A stretch of 64,000 bases of DNA from Sulfuricystis thermophila (GTDB lineage: Bacteria > Pseudomonadota > Gammaproteobacteria > Burkholderiales > Rhodocyclaceae). Positions 1-9,734 of this stretch are shown here, piece after piece. The position numbers and the translations under genes are program-made. The stretch lies in contig NZ_AP019373.1 in NCBI RefSeq assembly GCF_004323595.1, forward strand, positions 2,170,001 to 2,234,000, written 5' to 3'. The notes under the pieces were generated by a model. The model did not search any database and was not told the DNA's origin. It was given only the letters and a program-made list of their open reading frames with translations. How positions within the stretch are numbered: the first letter of the stretch is position 1; the number at the start of each line of letters is the position of its first letter.

Positions 1-486
1 GGCAATGCGTTCGGGCAGGAAGATCGTCTCGGTGTCGGTCCACGGATAGCTGCCGCTCTTGAGCGCCAGCGGCCGGCCGGAGAGCCCCAGCACGAACCGC
101 GACAAGCGGGGTTCGACCTCGGCGAACTTCGCCGGCAGCCGGCCTTCGCGGGCAGCGAGGAAAGCCTCGACGTCGCGCAGAGTCTCGATCGCCGGACGCA
201 ACCCCTGCTTGTCGAACACGTCGAGCCCTGCGATCACCCAGGCCTCGAAATCCTTTTCGCTGAAGCGTCCGAGCATTTCGGGCGCCAAGGTGGCGATCAG
301 ATAGGCGAGCTCGGTATTGGTCTTCGCCGCGCCGCGCGCGACGCGCAGCACGAACTCCTGCTGCTGGCGCGGCAGCGCTTCGAGCATCGCCGCGAGCCGT
401 TCGATCGAGCGGTGCGACGGCGAAGCGAACAGAAAGGCGTCGAGCAGTTCCTCGAGCTCGTGGGCGAACAGCTTTCTTGCGCTCAA
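1..486 (-). CDS. cbbO: CbbO-type Rubisco activase subunit, N-terminal part
   Basis: The reading frame is open from a TTG at 486 to the window edge, giving about 162 residues that begin [20 protein letters not shown]. The TTG overlaps the cbbQ stop (TTGA), so translation is probably coupled. CbbO proteins carry a C-terminal von Willebrand A domain and work with the AAA+ protein CbbQ to remove inhibitory sugar phosphates from Rubisco. The VWA domain lies outside the window. The assignment rests on the coupling to CbbQ. A NorD-like protein paired with NorQ is the main alternative, because the two families share this architecture. Confidence 0.75.
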   Translation of the reverse strand, partial: MSARKLFAHELEELLDAFLFASPSHRSIERLAAMLEALPRQQQEFVLRVARGAAKTNTELAYLIATLAPEMLGRFSEKDFEAWVIAGLDVFDKQGLRPAIETLRDVEAFLAAREGRLPAKFAEVEPRLSRFVLGLSGRPLALKSGSYPWTDTETIFLPERIA

Positions 487-1304
487 AACACCGCCCGCAC
501 CAGATCGTCGAGAGTCTGCGTCATGTCCGGATCGTCGGAGAGCGCCCGCGCCACGGCCGCCCGCGCGGCGGCGGCGGGCGCCATGCCGGCGTCGATCAAC
601 TGTGCGGCATGCACCAAAAGCCGCGTGCTGGCGCCCTCGTCCAATCCCGCGCCCTTGAGGTTGCGGGTGAGCTGCCCGAGCTTGACGAGCCGTTGCGCCG
701 TCGCCTCATCGACGCCGCCTTCGCTGGCGACGATACGCGCTTCGATCTCGGCGGCCGGATAGTCGAATTCGAGCGCGACGAAGCGCTGGCGCGTCGAGGG
801 CTTGATCTCCTTGAGCACGCTCTGATAGCCCGGGTTGTAGGAAATCACCAGCATGAATTCCGGCGGCGCCGGAATCAGCTCACCCCGTTTATCGACCGCC
901 AGCGCGCGGCGCGAATCGGCGAGCGGATGGATCACCACGGTGGTGTCCTTCCTCGCCTCGACGATCTCGTCGAGATAGCAGATCGCGCCGGCGCGCACCG
1001 CGGCGGTCAAGGGGCCGTCGAGCCACACCGTCTCGTCGCCGACGATCAGATAGCGGCCGACCAGATCGGCGGTGGTCAAATCGTCGTGACAGGCCACGGT
1101 GACGAGCGGGCGACCGAGCTTCCAGGCCATGTATTCGACGAAACGCGTCTTGCCGCAGCCGGTCGGGCCTTTCAAGAGCACCGGCAGGCGCTTTTGCGCC
1201 GCGGCCTGGAAGATCGCGATCTCGTCGCCGACGGGTTGGTAATAGGGTTCGGTGGGCAGCCGTTCGAGTTCGGGCGTGATGATGCGCAAATGTCTGGGAG
1301 TCAT
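483..1304 (-). CDS. cbbQ: CbbQ/NirQ/NorQ-family AAA+ ATPase
   Basis: A 273-residue MoxR-class AAA+ protein. Walker A GPTGCGKT is at residues 46-53 and the Walker B segment ICYLDEI at about 108-114. The length is typical of CbbQ. CbbQ forms hexamers that, with CbbO, use ATP to reactivate inhibited Rubisco in the cytosol. The downstream cbbO overlaps the stop codon. No Rubisco genes are in the window, so the exact subfamily (CbbQ rather than NorQ/NirQ) is inferred from the autotrophic sulfur-oxidiser context. The Shine-Dalgarno before the ATG is weak. Confidence 0.85.
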   Translation of the reverse strand: MTPRHLRIITPELERLPTEPYYQPVGDEIAIFQAAAQKRLPVLLKGPTGCGKTRFVEYMAWKLGRPLVTVACHDDLTTADLVGRYLIVGDETVWLDGPLTAAVRAGAICYLDEIVEARKDTTVVIHPLADSRRALAVDKRGELIPAPPEFMLVISYNPGYQSVLKEIKPSTRQRFVALEFDYPAAEIEARIVASEGGVDEATAQRLVKLGQLTRNLKGAGLDEGASTRLLVHAAQLIDAGMAPAAAARAAVARALSDDPDMTQTLDDLVRAVF

Positions 1305-1393
1305 CTGGAAACGAAACGTCGCGGAAGGAGCGGCGCAGTCTCCAACATCTTAGCGGTGGCGTCAAATACCCGTGGGCACACCGTGGTCGCGCG

Positions 1394-1957
1394 TCAGAGT
1401 TCCTCGTCGACGTTCTCATAGAGCGTCGCCGCATCGATCGTCACGCCGATGCTCTGGAACTCGACCCGCTCTTCGCCGCTGAATTCGTAGAGCACCCAAC
1501 GTCCCTCGGCATTGCGCCGGAAAACCTCGGTGCGCCGCACATCGATGTCGATCAGCGCATATTCCTCCAGCGTGTCGATCAGCCGGCAGGCGGCGAACTT
1601 CGCGCCGCGGTCGAAGGCCGCGGTCGAATCCGACAGCACTTCGATGACCAGCTTCGGATGAGCCAGCCACAGCGGCGTGGCGCGGTCGCGCGCATCGCAG
1701 CTCACCATCACGTCCGGATAGAACACCGCGTCGGCCGCGTCGATGCGCAGCTTCATGTCGGCGACGAAGGCGCGGCAGGGTGTGCCGCGCAGCGCGGCTT
1801 TGCAGGCAGAGTAAATATTGCCCGCCACATGCGCATGCGCCTGACGAACGCCGACCATCGCGAAGACTTCGCCGCGATAGTAGAAGTTGCGCTCGGGCTG
1901 CTTGGCCTCCCAGTCGAGATACTCATCGAGGCGCCATTTCGGCTGGGGAAGATTCAT
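1394..1957 (-). CDS. Uma2 family (DUF820) endonuclease-like protein
   Basis: 187 residues beginning MNLPQPKWRLDEYLDWEAKQ. I chose the ATG at 1957 because AGGGAGA stands just upstream; the longer frame runs into the neighbouring repeat remnant. FYPDVMVSC and LVIEVLSDST match the PD-(D/E)xK-type core of Uma2 proteins, small putative nucleases often found in many copies and of mostly unknown function. It stands alone, divergent from the signalling operon at 2134 and 90 bp upstream of cbbQ. There is no evidence that it belongs to the cbb operon. Confidence 0.8.
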   Translation of the reverse strand: MNLPQPKWRLDEYLDWEAKQPERNFYYRGEVFAMVGVRQAHAHVAGNIYSACKAALRGTPCRAFVADMKLRIDAADAVFYPDVMVSCDARDRATPLWLAHPKLVIEVLSDSTAAFDRGAKFAACRLIDTLEEYALIDIDVRRTEVFRRNAEGRWVLYEFSGEERVEFQSIGVTIDAATLYENVDEEL

Positions 1958-2086
1958 CCTTCGTCTCCCTGACAATCCTTCCAGCGCAATTATGCGCGTA
2001 TCCGGGATCATGTGCGCAGACCGGCGGGCATCGTGGTTGACCGCAACGCCGCCTGCCGAAAAGAGTGGAATAATGGATAAGCATAA

Positions 2087-2114
2087 GAGCTTGTGAAAAA
2101 AATTCGTCGCGAGC
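2087..2114. repeat. Left-end remnant of repeat element A
   Basis: 28 bases starting GAGCTTGTGAAAAAAATTCG are identical to the left end of the 145-bp element at 12859-13003. The right half is absent. The piece lies in the divergent promoter region between the Uma2 gene and the response regulator, 20 bp before the ATG at 2134. Confidence 0.8.
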
Positions 2115-2133
2115 ACAGTGAGGAGGCCTACTC

Positions 2134-2562
2134 ATGACACCGCCGCCGATTTTCCTGGTCGAGGACAACCCGGTCGATCTCGATCTCACCCTGCGCGCTT
2201 TTTCGCGCCGCAAGCTCGTCAATCGCATTGAGGTGGCGCGCGACGGCGAGGAAGCGCTGGCCTGGCTGCCGCGCTGGCTCGCCGGTGAGGAAAAGCCGGC
2301 GGTGATCCTGCTCGATCTGAACCTGCCCAAGGTGCATGGCCTCGAGGTGCTCGCCGCGCTCAAGCGCGAACCGCCGCTCGCGCGCATCCCGGTGGTGGTG
2401 CTGACCACTTCGAAGGACGACCGCGACATCACCACGGCCTATGATCTGGGCGCCAATTCCTACATCGTCAAGCCGGTCGATTTCACGAAGTTCATGGAAG
2501 TCGCGGCGCAGATCGAACTCTACTGGTGCGTCTATAACGAATCGCCGTTCCCGCGCCCATGA
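2134..2562 (+). CDS. Single-domain response regulator (Rcp1-like)
   Basis: 142 residues made only of a receiver domain. The acidic pocket is in FLVEDNPVDLDL, the phospho-acceptor Asp in ILLDLNLPKVHG, the switch Thr in VVLTTSKDD and the conserved Lys in YIVKPVDF. It resembles Rcp1-type regulators that pair with phytochrome-class histidine kinases such as the one encoded at 8138. GAGGAGG provides a good ribosome site. Its stop overlaps the next gene (ATGA), so it is the first gene of the signalling operon. Confidence 0.9.
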   Translation: MTPPPIFLVEDNPVDLDLTLRAFSRRKLVNRIEVARDGEEALAWLPRWLAGEEKPAVILLDLNLPKVHGLEVLAALKREPPLARIPVVVLTTSKDDRDITTAYDLGANSYIVKPVDFTKFMEVAAQIELYWCVYNESPFPRP

Positions 2563-5500
2563 AGGTTCTCTACATCGAAGATTCCGCTGCCGATGCCGAT
2601 CTCGCCCGGCGCCATCTGGCCCGTCATGCGCCGGAGATCGCGCTCGAGATCGCGCCGACGCTCGCCGAAGGGTTAGCGAGGCTCGATGCGGGTTTCGATC
2701 TGCTGCTCACCGACCTGCAACTGCCCGATGGTTCCGGGCTCGAGGCCTTGACCGAAGTGCGCGCCCGCCGGCTGCCGCTGGCCGTGGTCGTGCTCACCGG
2801 CTCCGGCGACCAGAACGCGGCGATCGCCGCATTGAAGGCCGGCGCCGACGACTATCTGGTCAAACGCGCCGATTATCTCGACCGCCTGCCGCAAACCCTG
2901 CTCGCCGCGCGCAGCCGCTTCCTCGTCAATGCCGAACGGCGCAGCCAGCCCCTCGACGTGCTCTATGTCGAACACAATGCCTTCGACGTCGATCTGCTGC
3001 GCCGTCACCTCGCCGGGCATGCTCCGCACATCCGCATCGACAACGTGCCGGATGCCACGGCGGCACTCGCCCGGCTGCCTGCCGGCCCGGATGCGCCCTG
3101 GCCGTGGCAGGTCCTGCTGGTCGATTACCGGCTGCCGGGGCTCGACGGACTGGAACTGGCCAAGATCGTGCGCGACGAGCGGCGGCTGGACATCCCGATC
3201 GTGCTGATCACCGGCCACGGCAGCGAAGAGGTCGCCGCTCAGGCGCTGCATCTGGGTATCGACGACTATCTGTCGAAGCACGAAGGCTATCTCTACGAAA
3301 TCGCCGCGGTGATCGAGAAGGTGGATCGCCAGGCGCGGCTGGAGCGCGAACGCCAGCGGCTGGCCGAGACCAGCGAGCGGCTGGCGCACTTCATCGAAGC
3401 GAGCCCAGTCGTGCTCTACAGTCTGCGCTGGCGAGACGGCACGGCGACTGCCGTCTGGGTTTCGGACAATATCGAACGGCTGTTCGGCCACACCCGCGAA
3501 GATGCATTGGCGCCCGGCTGGTGGGAAGCGAATCTGCATCCCGACGACCGCGCAACAGTGCTCGCCATGCAAACGCAGCTCATCGAACAGGGCCGGCTCG
3601 AGCATGAATACCGCTTCCGAGCCGCGGATGGCCATTACCGCTGGCTACGCGACAGCCTGCGGCTCGTCCGCGACAGGGATGGCCAGCCGCAGGAGATCGT
3701 CGGCGCCTGGTCCGACATCAGCGAAACCAAACGCCGGCAGCAGATCGACGAAGCGCGGCGCGGCACGCTCGATGCGCTGATCGGCGAGCGGCCGCTCGCC
3801 GAGATCCTCGACGGCATCGCCCGCCGCCTCGAAGCGATCCAGGACGATCTGCGTGTCTCGATCCTGGTCGTCGACCCGCACGATGGGCGACTCTACACGC
3901 GCGCCGGGCCGAGCCTGCCGGATTTCTACAATGCCGCGGTCGACGGTCTGGAGATCGCCGAAGGGCACGGTTCCTGCGGCAGCGCCGCGGCGCTGGGCAA
4001 AAACGTCATCGTCGAAGACATCGACACCCATCCCTACTGGGCGCCTTACCTCGACATCGCCCACCGAGCGGACATCCGCGCCTGCTGGTCGGTGCCGTTC
4101 TTCGACGAGGCCGGCAAGGTGCTCGGCACCGTCGGCTGCTATTACGCCGCGCCGCGCGCGCCGCGCCCCGAGGATCTGGCGCTGATCGAGGAATTCGCGC
4201 GGCTGGCGGCATTGGCAGTCAGCAAGGTGCGCGTCAACGAACGTCTGCGTCAGGCTGCGGCGGTTTTCGCGTCGACACGCGACGGCATCGTCATCACCGA
4301 TCTGGCGCCGCGCATCCTCGCCGTCAATCGCGCCTGGTCTGAGATCACCGGCTATACGGAAGCCGAAGCGTTCGGCCAGAATCCGCGCCTGCTCAAGTCG
4401 GGCCGCCACGACCGGGCCTTTTATCAGACCCTGTGGGCGACGCTGCGAAAGGTCGGTCACTGGCAGGGTGAAATCTGGAACCGGCGCAAGAACGGCGAGA
4501 TCTATGCCGAATGGCTCAGCATCAGCACCGTGTATGACGAACGCGGCCAGCCGACCAATTATGTCGGCGTACTCACCGATCTGTCGCATCTGAAGTCGAT
4601 CGAGCAGAAACTCGATCATCTCGCCCATCACGACATCCTCACCGATCTGCCGAACCGCCTGATGATGCAGGTGCGCCTGGCCGCCGCGCTGGAACACGCG
4701 CACCGCAGCCCGCAGCGCCTCGCCGTGCTGTTCCTCGATCTCGACCGCTTCAAGGACGTCAACGACAGCCTCGGCCACCCGGTCGGCGATGCGCTGCTCG
4801 TCGAGGTGGCCAAGCGGCTGCGCAGCCGACTGCGCGAAGAGGATCTGCTCGCCCGTGTCGGTGGTGACGAATTCATCGCGCTGCTCGAAGGCGTGGACAC
4901 ACCGGAGCAGGCCGGCATCGTCGCCCGCAGTCTGATCGAGCAACTGACCGAACCGTTCACGATCGAGCAAACCCCGGTGTTCATCGGCGTCTCGATCGGC
5001 ATCAGTCTCTATCCCGACGACGCTCGGGATGCCACCGAGCTGATCCAGCACGCCGACGCGGCGCTTTATCTCGCCAAGCAGGAAGGGCGCAACACCTACC
5101 GCTTCCATACCGAGGCCTTGACCCGCGCGGCGCGCGAGCGGCTGACGCTGGAAACCCGGCTGCGCCAGGCGCTCGAGCGCGAAGAGTTCGCGCTGCATTA
5201 CCAGCCGCTGGTCGATCGCAGCGGCAAGCCGTTCGGTGTCGAGGCCTTGATCCGTTGGCAGCCGCCCGGCGATGAAACAATCTCCCCGGCGCGCTTCATT
5301 CCCCTGGCCGAGGAAACCGGGCTGATCCTGCCGATCGGCCGCTGGGTGATCGAGACCGCCTGCCGGCAGATGGCCGCCTGGCAACGCGAAGGGCTGCCGT
5401 TCGGGCTCCTGGCCGTGAATCTCTCGGCGCGGCAGTTCGAAGATCCGGGGCTCGTCGAACTGATCCGCAACACCCTCGCTGCCACGGGGCTCAAGACCGA

Positions 5501-5900
5501 CTGCCTTGAGCTCGAACTGACCGAGAGCCTGCTGATGAAGAACGTCGAACGCTCGCTCGTCGTGCTCGAGGAGCTCAAAGCGCTCGGTGTGCGGGTCGCG
5601 GTCGATGATTTCGGCACCGGCTATTCCTCGCTCGCCTATTTGCGCCGCTTCCCGGTGGACAAGCTGAAGATCGACCAGAGCTTCGTGCGCGATCTCGACG
5701 TCGACCCGGGCGACCAGGAAATCGCCGCGACGATCGTCGCCATGGCGCGCAACCTGCGTCTCACGGTGCTCGCCGAGGGCGTCGAGAAAGCCAGCCAGCT
5801 CGAGATCCTCGCCGCCCTCGGCTGCGACCACTACCAAGGTTATCTGTTCGCGCGACCGATGCCGGCGGACGATGTCCCCGCCTGGTGCGAAAAGCAGTAG
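2559..5900 (+). CDS. Dual-receiver PAS-GAF-PAS-GGDEF-EAL protein
   Basis: 1113 residues. In order: receiver 1 (Asp52 in LLTDLQLP), receiver 2 (Asp189 in LLVDYRLPG), PAS about 265-390, GAF about 400-560, PAS about 565-690, GGDEF (RVGGDEF near 766) and EAL (VEAL near 893, with DDFGTGYSSL and LAEGVE). Both the diguanylate cyclase and phosphodiesterase signatures are intact, so it could make and break cyclic di-GMP. No transmembrane segment is seen. Two receivers at the N-terminus suggest input from the kinase at 8138. It overlaps its upstream neighbour by 4 bp and is followed after 4 bp by the lipoprotein gene. Confidence 0.92.
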   Translation: MKVLYIEDSAADADLARRHLARHAPEIALEIAPTLAEGLARLDAGFDLLLTDLQLPDGSGLEALTEVRARRLPLAVVVLTGSGDQNAAIAALKAGADDYLVKRADYLDRLPQTLLAARSRFLVNAERRSQPLDVLYVEHNAFDVDLLRRHLAGHAPHIRIDNVPDATAALARLPAGPDAPWPWQVLLVDYRLPGLDGLELAKIVRDERRLDIPIVLITGHGSEEVAAQALHLGIDDYLSKHEGYLYEIAAVIEKVDRQARLERERQRLAETSERLAHFIEASPVVLYSLRWRDGTATAVWVSDNIERLFGHTREDALAPGWWEANLHPDDRATVLAMQTQLIEQGRLEHEYRFRAADGHYRWLRDSLRLVRDRDGQPQEIVGAWSDISETKRRQQIDEARRGTLDALIGERPLAEILDGIARRLEAIQDDLRVSILVVDPHDGRLYTRAGPSLPDFYNAAVDGLEIAEGHGSCGSAAALGKNVIVEDIDTHPYWAPYLDIAHRADIRACWSVPFFDEAGKVLGTVGCYYAAPRAPRPEDLALIEEFARLAALAVSKVRVNERLRQAAAVFASTRDGIVITDLAPRILAVNRAWSEITGYTEAEAFGQNPRLLKSGRHDRAFYQTLWATLRKVGHWQGEIWNRRKNGEIYAEWLSISTVYDERGQPTNYVGVLTDLSHLKSIEQKLDHLAHHDILTDLPNRLMMQVRLAAALEHAHRSPQRLAVLFLDLDRFKDVNDSLGHPVGDALLVEVAKRLRSRLREEDLLARVGGDEFIALLEGVDTPEQAGIVARSLIEQLTEPFTIEQTPVFIGVSIGISLYPDDARDATELIQHADAALYLAKQEGRNTYRFHTEALTRAARERLTLETRLRQALEREEFALHYQPLVDRSGKPFGVEALIRWQPPGDETISPARFIPLAEETGLILPIGRWVIETACRQMAAWQREGLPFGLLAVNLSARQFEDPGLVELIRNTLAATGLKTDCLELELTESLLMKNVERSLVVLEELKALGVRVAVDDFGTGYSSLAYLRRFPVDKLKIDQSFVRDLDVDPGDQEIAATIVAMARNLRLTVLAEGVEKASQLEILAALGCDHYQGYLFARPMPADDVPAWCEKQ

Positions 5901-5904
5901 ACCG

Positions 5905-6825
5905 ATGCGCCGGCTCCTCATTCTGCTTGGTTTCGTTGCCCTGCTGCTCAGCTGCGCCCCCGCGCCACAGTCGCCGCTCTTGCTGACCGTCAATCCGTGG
6001 CTCGGCTATGACCCCTTCGTGCTGGCGCGCGAACGCGGGCTGCTCGACCCGCGCGTGCGCATCGTCGAGCTCATATCCAACAGCGACAGCCGGCGTGCGC
6101 TCGCCAACGGCCTGAGCGAAGCGACCGCGCTGACCCTCGACGAAGCGCTGCGCGTAGCCGACGCCGGCATCCCGATCCAGATCGTCGCCGTGCTCGATGT
6201 CTCGGCAGGCGCCGATGCGGTGCTCGCACGCCCGGACATCGAACGTCTCGATCAGCTCAGAGGCAAGCGCATCGGCGTCGAGACCGGCGCCGTCGGCAGC
6301 CTGATGCTGGCCCGGCTGCTGTCCGCCGCCGGGCTTTCGAAAGATGCAGTGCAGATCGTCGCTGTCGAAGCGAGCCAACATGCCGCCGTGCTGCAAAGCG
6401 GCCGCATCGATGCCGTGATCACCTTCGAGCCGATGCGCACACAACTCAAGCGCCGCGGCTTTCCTGTGCTGTTCGACAGCCGCGCGCTGCCCGGCGAGAT
6501 CATCGACGTGTTGGTGGTGCGACCTGGCCTCGATGCCGCGCCGTTGATCGAGGCCTGGCGTGCGGGGCTCGCCGCCTTGGAACGGGATCCGCTGGCGGCA
6601 GCGGAGGTGCTCGCGCGTGGGGTCGATCTCTCGGTCGAGGAATATCAGCAGGCGCTATCCGGTCTGCGTTTCGTCTCTCCGCAAGAAAGCGCGCGCTGGC
6701 TCTCCGGTGGTGCAGCTTCCCCGCTGGCCGAGCAGGCCAAAGCGATCGTCGCTGAACTGACGCAGCATGGCGAGCTAAAGCGGCCGCCGGACTGGCTGGC
6801 CTTGCTGGAGGGGGCGAGGCGATGA
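5905..6825 (+). CDS. ABC-type substrate-binding lipoprotein (NMT1/SsuA-like)
   Basis: 306 residues. The lipobox LLLSC ends at about residue 17, so the protein should be membrane-anchored on the periplasmic side. The fold resembles nitrate/sulfonate/thiamine-precursor binding proteins (NPWLGYDPFVLARERGLL; GKRIGVETGAVGSLML; GRIDAVITFEP). No permease or ATPase gene accompanies it. It lies between two signalling genes and overlaps the sensor gene by 4 bp. I infer that it feeds ligand information to the PAS sensor rather than to a transporter. The ligand is unknown. Confidence 0.85.
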   Translation: MRRLLILLGFVALLLSCAPAPQSPLLLTVNPWLGYDPFVLARERGLLDPRVRIVELISNSDSRRALANGLSEATALTLDEALRVADAGIPIQIVAVLDVSAGADAVLARPDIERLDQLRGKRIGVETGAVGSLMLARLLSAAGLSKDAVQIVAVEASQHAAVLQSGRIDAVITFEPMRTQLKRRGFPVLFDSRALPGEIIDVLVVRPGLDAAPLIEAWRAGLAALERDPLAAAEVLARGVDLSVEEYQQALSGLRFVSPQESARWLSGGAASPLAEQAKAIVAELTQHGELKRPPDWLALLEGARR

Positions 6826-8141
6826 ATTGGCTGCTGCGTTTTCCCACCCGGTGGACTTTGCCCGTCGTGCTGTTGCTGTTGAGCCTGCTCGCCATCGTCT
6901 GGCTCGATGTCTTGCAGCGCCATGAGTACACGCAGGCCGTCGAAAAGGAAGAGGCGATGCGGCTCAAGGACAGGCTGGCGGTCGAGCAGACACGGCTCGA
7001 GGTGCAGCTGGGCCTGAACAACCGGCTGCAGGTGCGACGCATCGTCAGCTCGCTCGGTTTGCGCCCCGATCTCATGCATGCCTGGCTGATTTCGCCCGAA
7101 GGGCGCGTCGTGGCCTCGCTCTCACGGCTCGAGATCGACGAGCCCTGGGAGAAAATCCGCGCCCGCCTGCCGGCGCCGCTCGCCGCCGCGCTCGACACAG
7201 CCCCGTCCCAAGCCCCCCCGCTCTCCTCGAGCCGTCCGGCCAGCGCCGACTTTCTGCTCGGTGAGATCACTGTCCACCCCGATCATCGCCTCATCGTCGT
7301 CAGCGATCTCGCCGCCCCGCTCGCCCGCCGGCTGGCCTCCGGCCGCAGCGAGCTTTGGTTGCAGATCGGCGCCTTTCTGCTGTTCGCGCTCACGGTCGGC
7401 GTGCTGCTGCATCTGATCTGGGCGCAACGTCTGCGGCGCCTGCTCATGGCCGCCGAACGTCTCGGCAGCGGCGACTTCACCGCGCGCGCCGCGTTGCCGG
7501 GGGCTGATGAGCTCGCCAACATCGGCGCCGCCTTCGACACGATGGCCCAGCGGCTCGCCCGGCAGCAGGACGAAATCCGCCGGCTGGCGACGCTGATCGA
7601 ACAATCCCCGCTGATCGCGATCGTCTGGCGCAACCAACCCGGCTGGCCGGTGGCGTTCGTCAGCGACAACGTCGTGCGCTGGGGGCTCGACAAACACGCG
7701 CTGCTTTCCGGGAAGATTCCCTACAGCGATCTGATCCATCCCGACGATCTGCCGGCGATCGCCGCCGATGTCGAGCAGCATCTCGCCCAGGGCCCGGACC
7801 GCTATGTACAGACCTACCGGCTGCGCGATGGCTTCGGCCACTGGCGCTGGATCGAGGATTACACCTGGCTGCTGCGTGATGAAAAGGGGCAGGTGAGCAC
7901 GATCCAGGGCGTGCTGCTCGACATCAGCGCACGGCGGGAAGCCGAGGAGGCGCTGCACCAGAAGGCCGCCGAACTGGCCGAACGCAATGCCGAGCTGGAA
8001 CGCTTCGCCGCCGCGACGATCGGCCGCGAGGAGGAAATGATTCGCTTGAAGCGTGAGATCAACGCGCTGTGCCGGGAATTCGGCCGGCCCGAACCCTTCG
8101 AGCTCGGCTGGCTCGAAACCGAGCAGGAAGCCCGGCGATGA
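6822..8141 (+). CDS. Membrane HAMP-PAS sensor protein lacking a kinase domain
   Basis: 439 residues. A transmembrane helix lies near 12-30, followed by a periplasmic region to about 180, a second helix near 183-205 and HAMP (RLLMAAERLGSGDFTARA). A PAS/PAC domain occupies about 255-370 and a C-terminal coiled coil follows. No H box or ATPase domain is present. The neighbouring kinase gene overlaps its stop (ATGA), so the two proteins may act as a split sensor. The stretch SRPASADF at about 139-146 is encoded by one copy of the dispersed 25-bp motif. Confidence 0.85.
   Translation: MNWLLRFPTRWTLPVVLLLLSLLAIVWLDVLQRHEYTQAVEKEEAMRLKDRLAVEQTRLEVQLGLNNRLQVRRIVSSLGLRPDLMHAWLISPEGRVVASLSRLEIDEPWEKIRARLPAPLAAALDTAPSQAPPLSSSRPASADFLLGEITVHPDHRLIVVSDLAAPLARRLASGRSELWLQIGAFLLFALTVGVLLHLIWAQRLRRLLMAAERLGSGDFTARAALPGADELANIGAAFDTMAQRLARQQDEIRRLATLIEQSPLIAIVWRNQPGWPVAFVSDNVVRWGLDKHALLSGKIPYSDLIHPDDLPAIAADVEQHLAQGPDRYVQTYRLRDGFGHWRWIEDYTWLLRDEKGQVSTIQGVLLDISARREAEEALHQKAAELAERNAELERFAAATIGREEEMIRLKREINALCREFGRPEPFELGWLETEQEARR
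7230..7253 (+). repeat. Dispersed 25-bp motif, copy 1 (diverged)
   Basis: GCCGTCCGGCCAGCGCCGAC plus TTT lies within the sensor gene and encodes RPASADF. It differs from the consensus GCCGTCCCGCCAGCGCCGAG at two positions. Confidence 0.5.
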
Positions 8142-9628
8142 AACTGTCCCCGCCTTCGCTCGCCGCGCTGCGCATCACGCTGGCCTATCTCGTCTTTGCC
8201 GGCCTGTGGATCATCGCTTCCGACGGCTTCCTGGCGCTGTTCATCCACGATGCCCAGACGATCGCCTCGCTGGGCCTCGTCAAGGGTCTGGCCTTCGTCG
8301 TCCTCACCGCGCTGCTGCTTTACCTGCTGTTGAATCGTCGCTTCACCACACTGGCCAGCGCCCTCACCGAACGCGATGCGGCATTGGCCGCCCTGCAACA
8401 GAACCACGCGCGTTTCGAGGCCGTCTTCGAACAGGCGGCGGTCGGCATCGCGCTGGTCGCTCCGGATGGCCGCTGGCTGAAGGTCAACCGCCGGCTGGCC
8501 GAGATCGTCGGCTACTCGCCCGAAGAGTTGCTGGAAAGGACCTTCCAGGACATCACCCATCCGGACGATCTGGCCGCCGATCTCGCCCATGTGCGCCAGA
8601 TGCTGGCGCGCGAGATCGAACGCTATGCGATGGAAAAGCGCTACATCCGCAAGGATGGCTCGACGGTGTGGATCCTGCTCACCGTGGCGCTGGTCTGGAA
8701 AGCCGATGGCCAGCCGGACTACTTCATCTCGGTGGTCGAGGACATTTCCCGCCAGCACGAGGCCGAAACGAGGCTCAAGGAGGCGCTCGCCTGGCAGCAA
8801 CGGGCGCGGCTGGCGACGTTGAACCAGATGGAAGACGCGCTCGCCGCGCGGCGTGAGGCCGAAGCCGCCAATGCCGAGCTGCGCGAGCTCAACGCCACGC
8901 TGGAAGCCCGTGTGGCGGAACGCACGCAGGCGCTGGCGACGCTCAACCAGTCGCTGGAGAGCTTCGTCTATTCGGTTTCGCACGATCTCAAGACGCCGCT
9001 GCGCGGCATCGATGGCTACTGCCGGCTGCTGGAGGAAGACTATGCCGACCGGCTCGACGACGAGGGCCGGCTGTTCCTCGCCAACGTGCGCCATGGGGTG
9101 GCGCGCATGCAGGAACTGATCGATGATCTGCTCGCCTATTCGCGCATGGAGCGCAAGCCGCTCGCCACCACGGCGCTCGATCCGCGCGGCATCGTCGAGA
9201 ACCTGCTGGCGGAGCGCAGCCAGGAGATCGAGGCACGCCATGTCGCGGTGCGCCTCGAGCTGCCACCGCTCACCCTCGCCGCCGACGCCGACGGCCTGGC
9301 GATCGTGCTGCGCAACCTGCTCGACAACGCGCTGAAATTCACGCGCCAGACGGCCCACCCGGAAATCGTCATCCAAGGCGAGACGAGCGGCGACGGCGTG
9401 CATCTATCGGTGCGCGACAACGGCATCGGCTTCGAGATGAAGTATCACGATCGCATCTTCGAGATCTTCCAGCGGTTGCACCGGCTCGAAGAGTATCCGG
9501 GCACCGGCGTCGGGCTCGCGCTGGTGAAGAAGGCCATCGAGCGCATGGGCGGCCGCGTCTGGGCGGAAGCCGCGCCCAATGCCGGCGCCACGTTTCACCT
9601 TTGGCTGCCGGCCGCCACGGCCGCTTGA
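8138..9628 (+). CDS. PAS histidine kinase, phytochrome-class
   Basis: 496 residues from the ATG at 8138, which overlaps the preceding stop. Two transmembrane helices lie at about 10-30 and 45-68. A PAS domain follows ([15 protein letters not shown]), then a coiled coil, an H box [16 protein letters not shown] near 280, an N box [11 protein letters not shown], and G boxes [10 protein letters not shown] and GTGVGLALV. The H box type and the pairing with an Rcp1-like regulator resemble phytochrome-family kinases, but there is no chromophore domain. It is the last gene of the operon. Likely targets are the receivers at 2134 and 2559. Confidence 0.9.
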   Translation: MKLSPPSLAALRITLAYLVFAGLWIIASDGFLALFIHDAQTIASLGLVKGLAFVVLTALLLYLLLNRRFTTLASALTERDAALAALQQNHARFEAVFEQAAVGIALVAPDGRWLKVNRRLAEIVGYSPEELLERTFQDITHPDDLAADLAHVRQMLAREIERYAMEKRYIRKDGSTVWILLTVALVWKADGQPDYFISVVEDISRQHEAETRLKEALAWQQRARLATLNQMEDALAARREAEAANAELRELNATLEARVAERTQALATLNQSLESFVYSVSHDLKTPLRGIDGYCRLLEEDYADRLDDEGRLFLANVRHGVARMQELIDDLLAYSRMERKPLATTALDPRGIVENLLAERSQEIEARHVAVRLELPPLTLAADADGLAIVLRNLLDNALKFTRQTAHPEIVIQGETSGDGVHLSVRDNGIGFEMKYHDRIFEIFQRLHRLEEYPGTGVGLALVKKAIERMGGRVWAEAAPNAGATFHLWLPAATAA

Positions 9629-9661
9629 GCACCGTCATCACCGGCGCAAAGCCAAGCGCGC

Positions 9662-9685
9662 AAACTCGGCGCTGACGGAACGGCA
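9662..9685 (-). repeat. Dispersed 25-bp motif, copy 2
   Basis: An intergenic copy between the kinase and TPP enzyme genes. The plus strand reads AAACTCGGCGCTGACGGAAC then GGCA, which is the reverse complement of the consensus with one or two changes. Confidence 0.75.
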
Positions 9686-9734
9686 TGGTGCGCGCAATCT
9701 GTGCTCAAATTCCGCCTTCTCGGACATACCCTCG

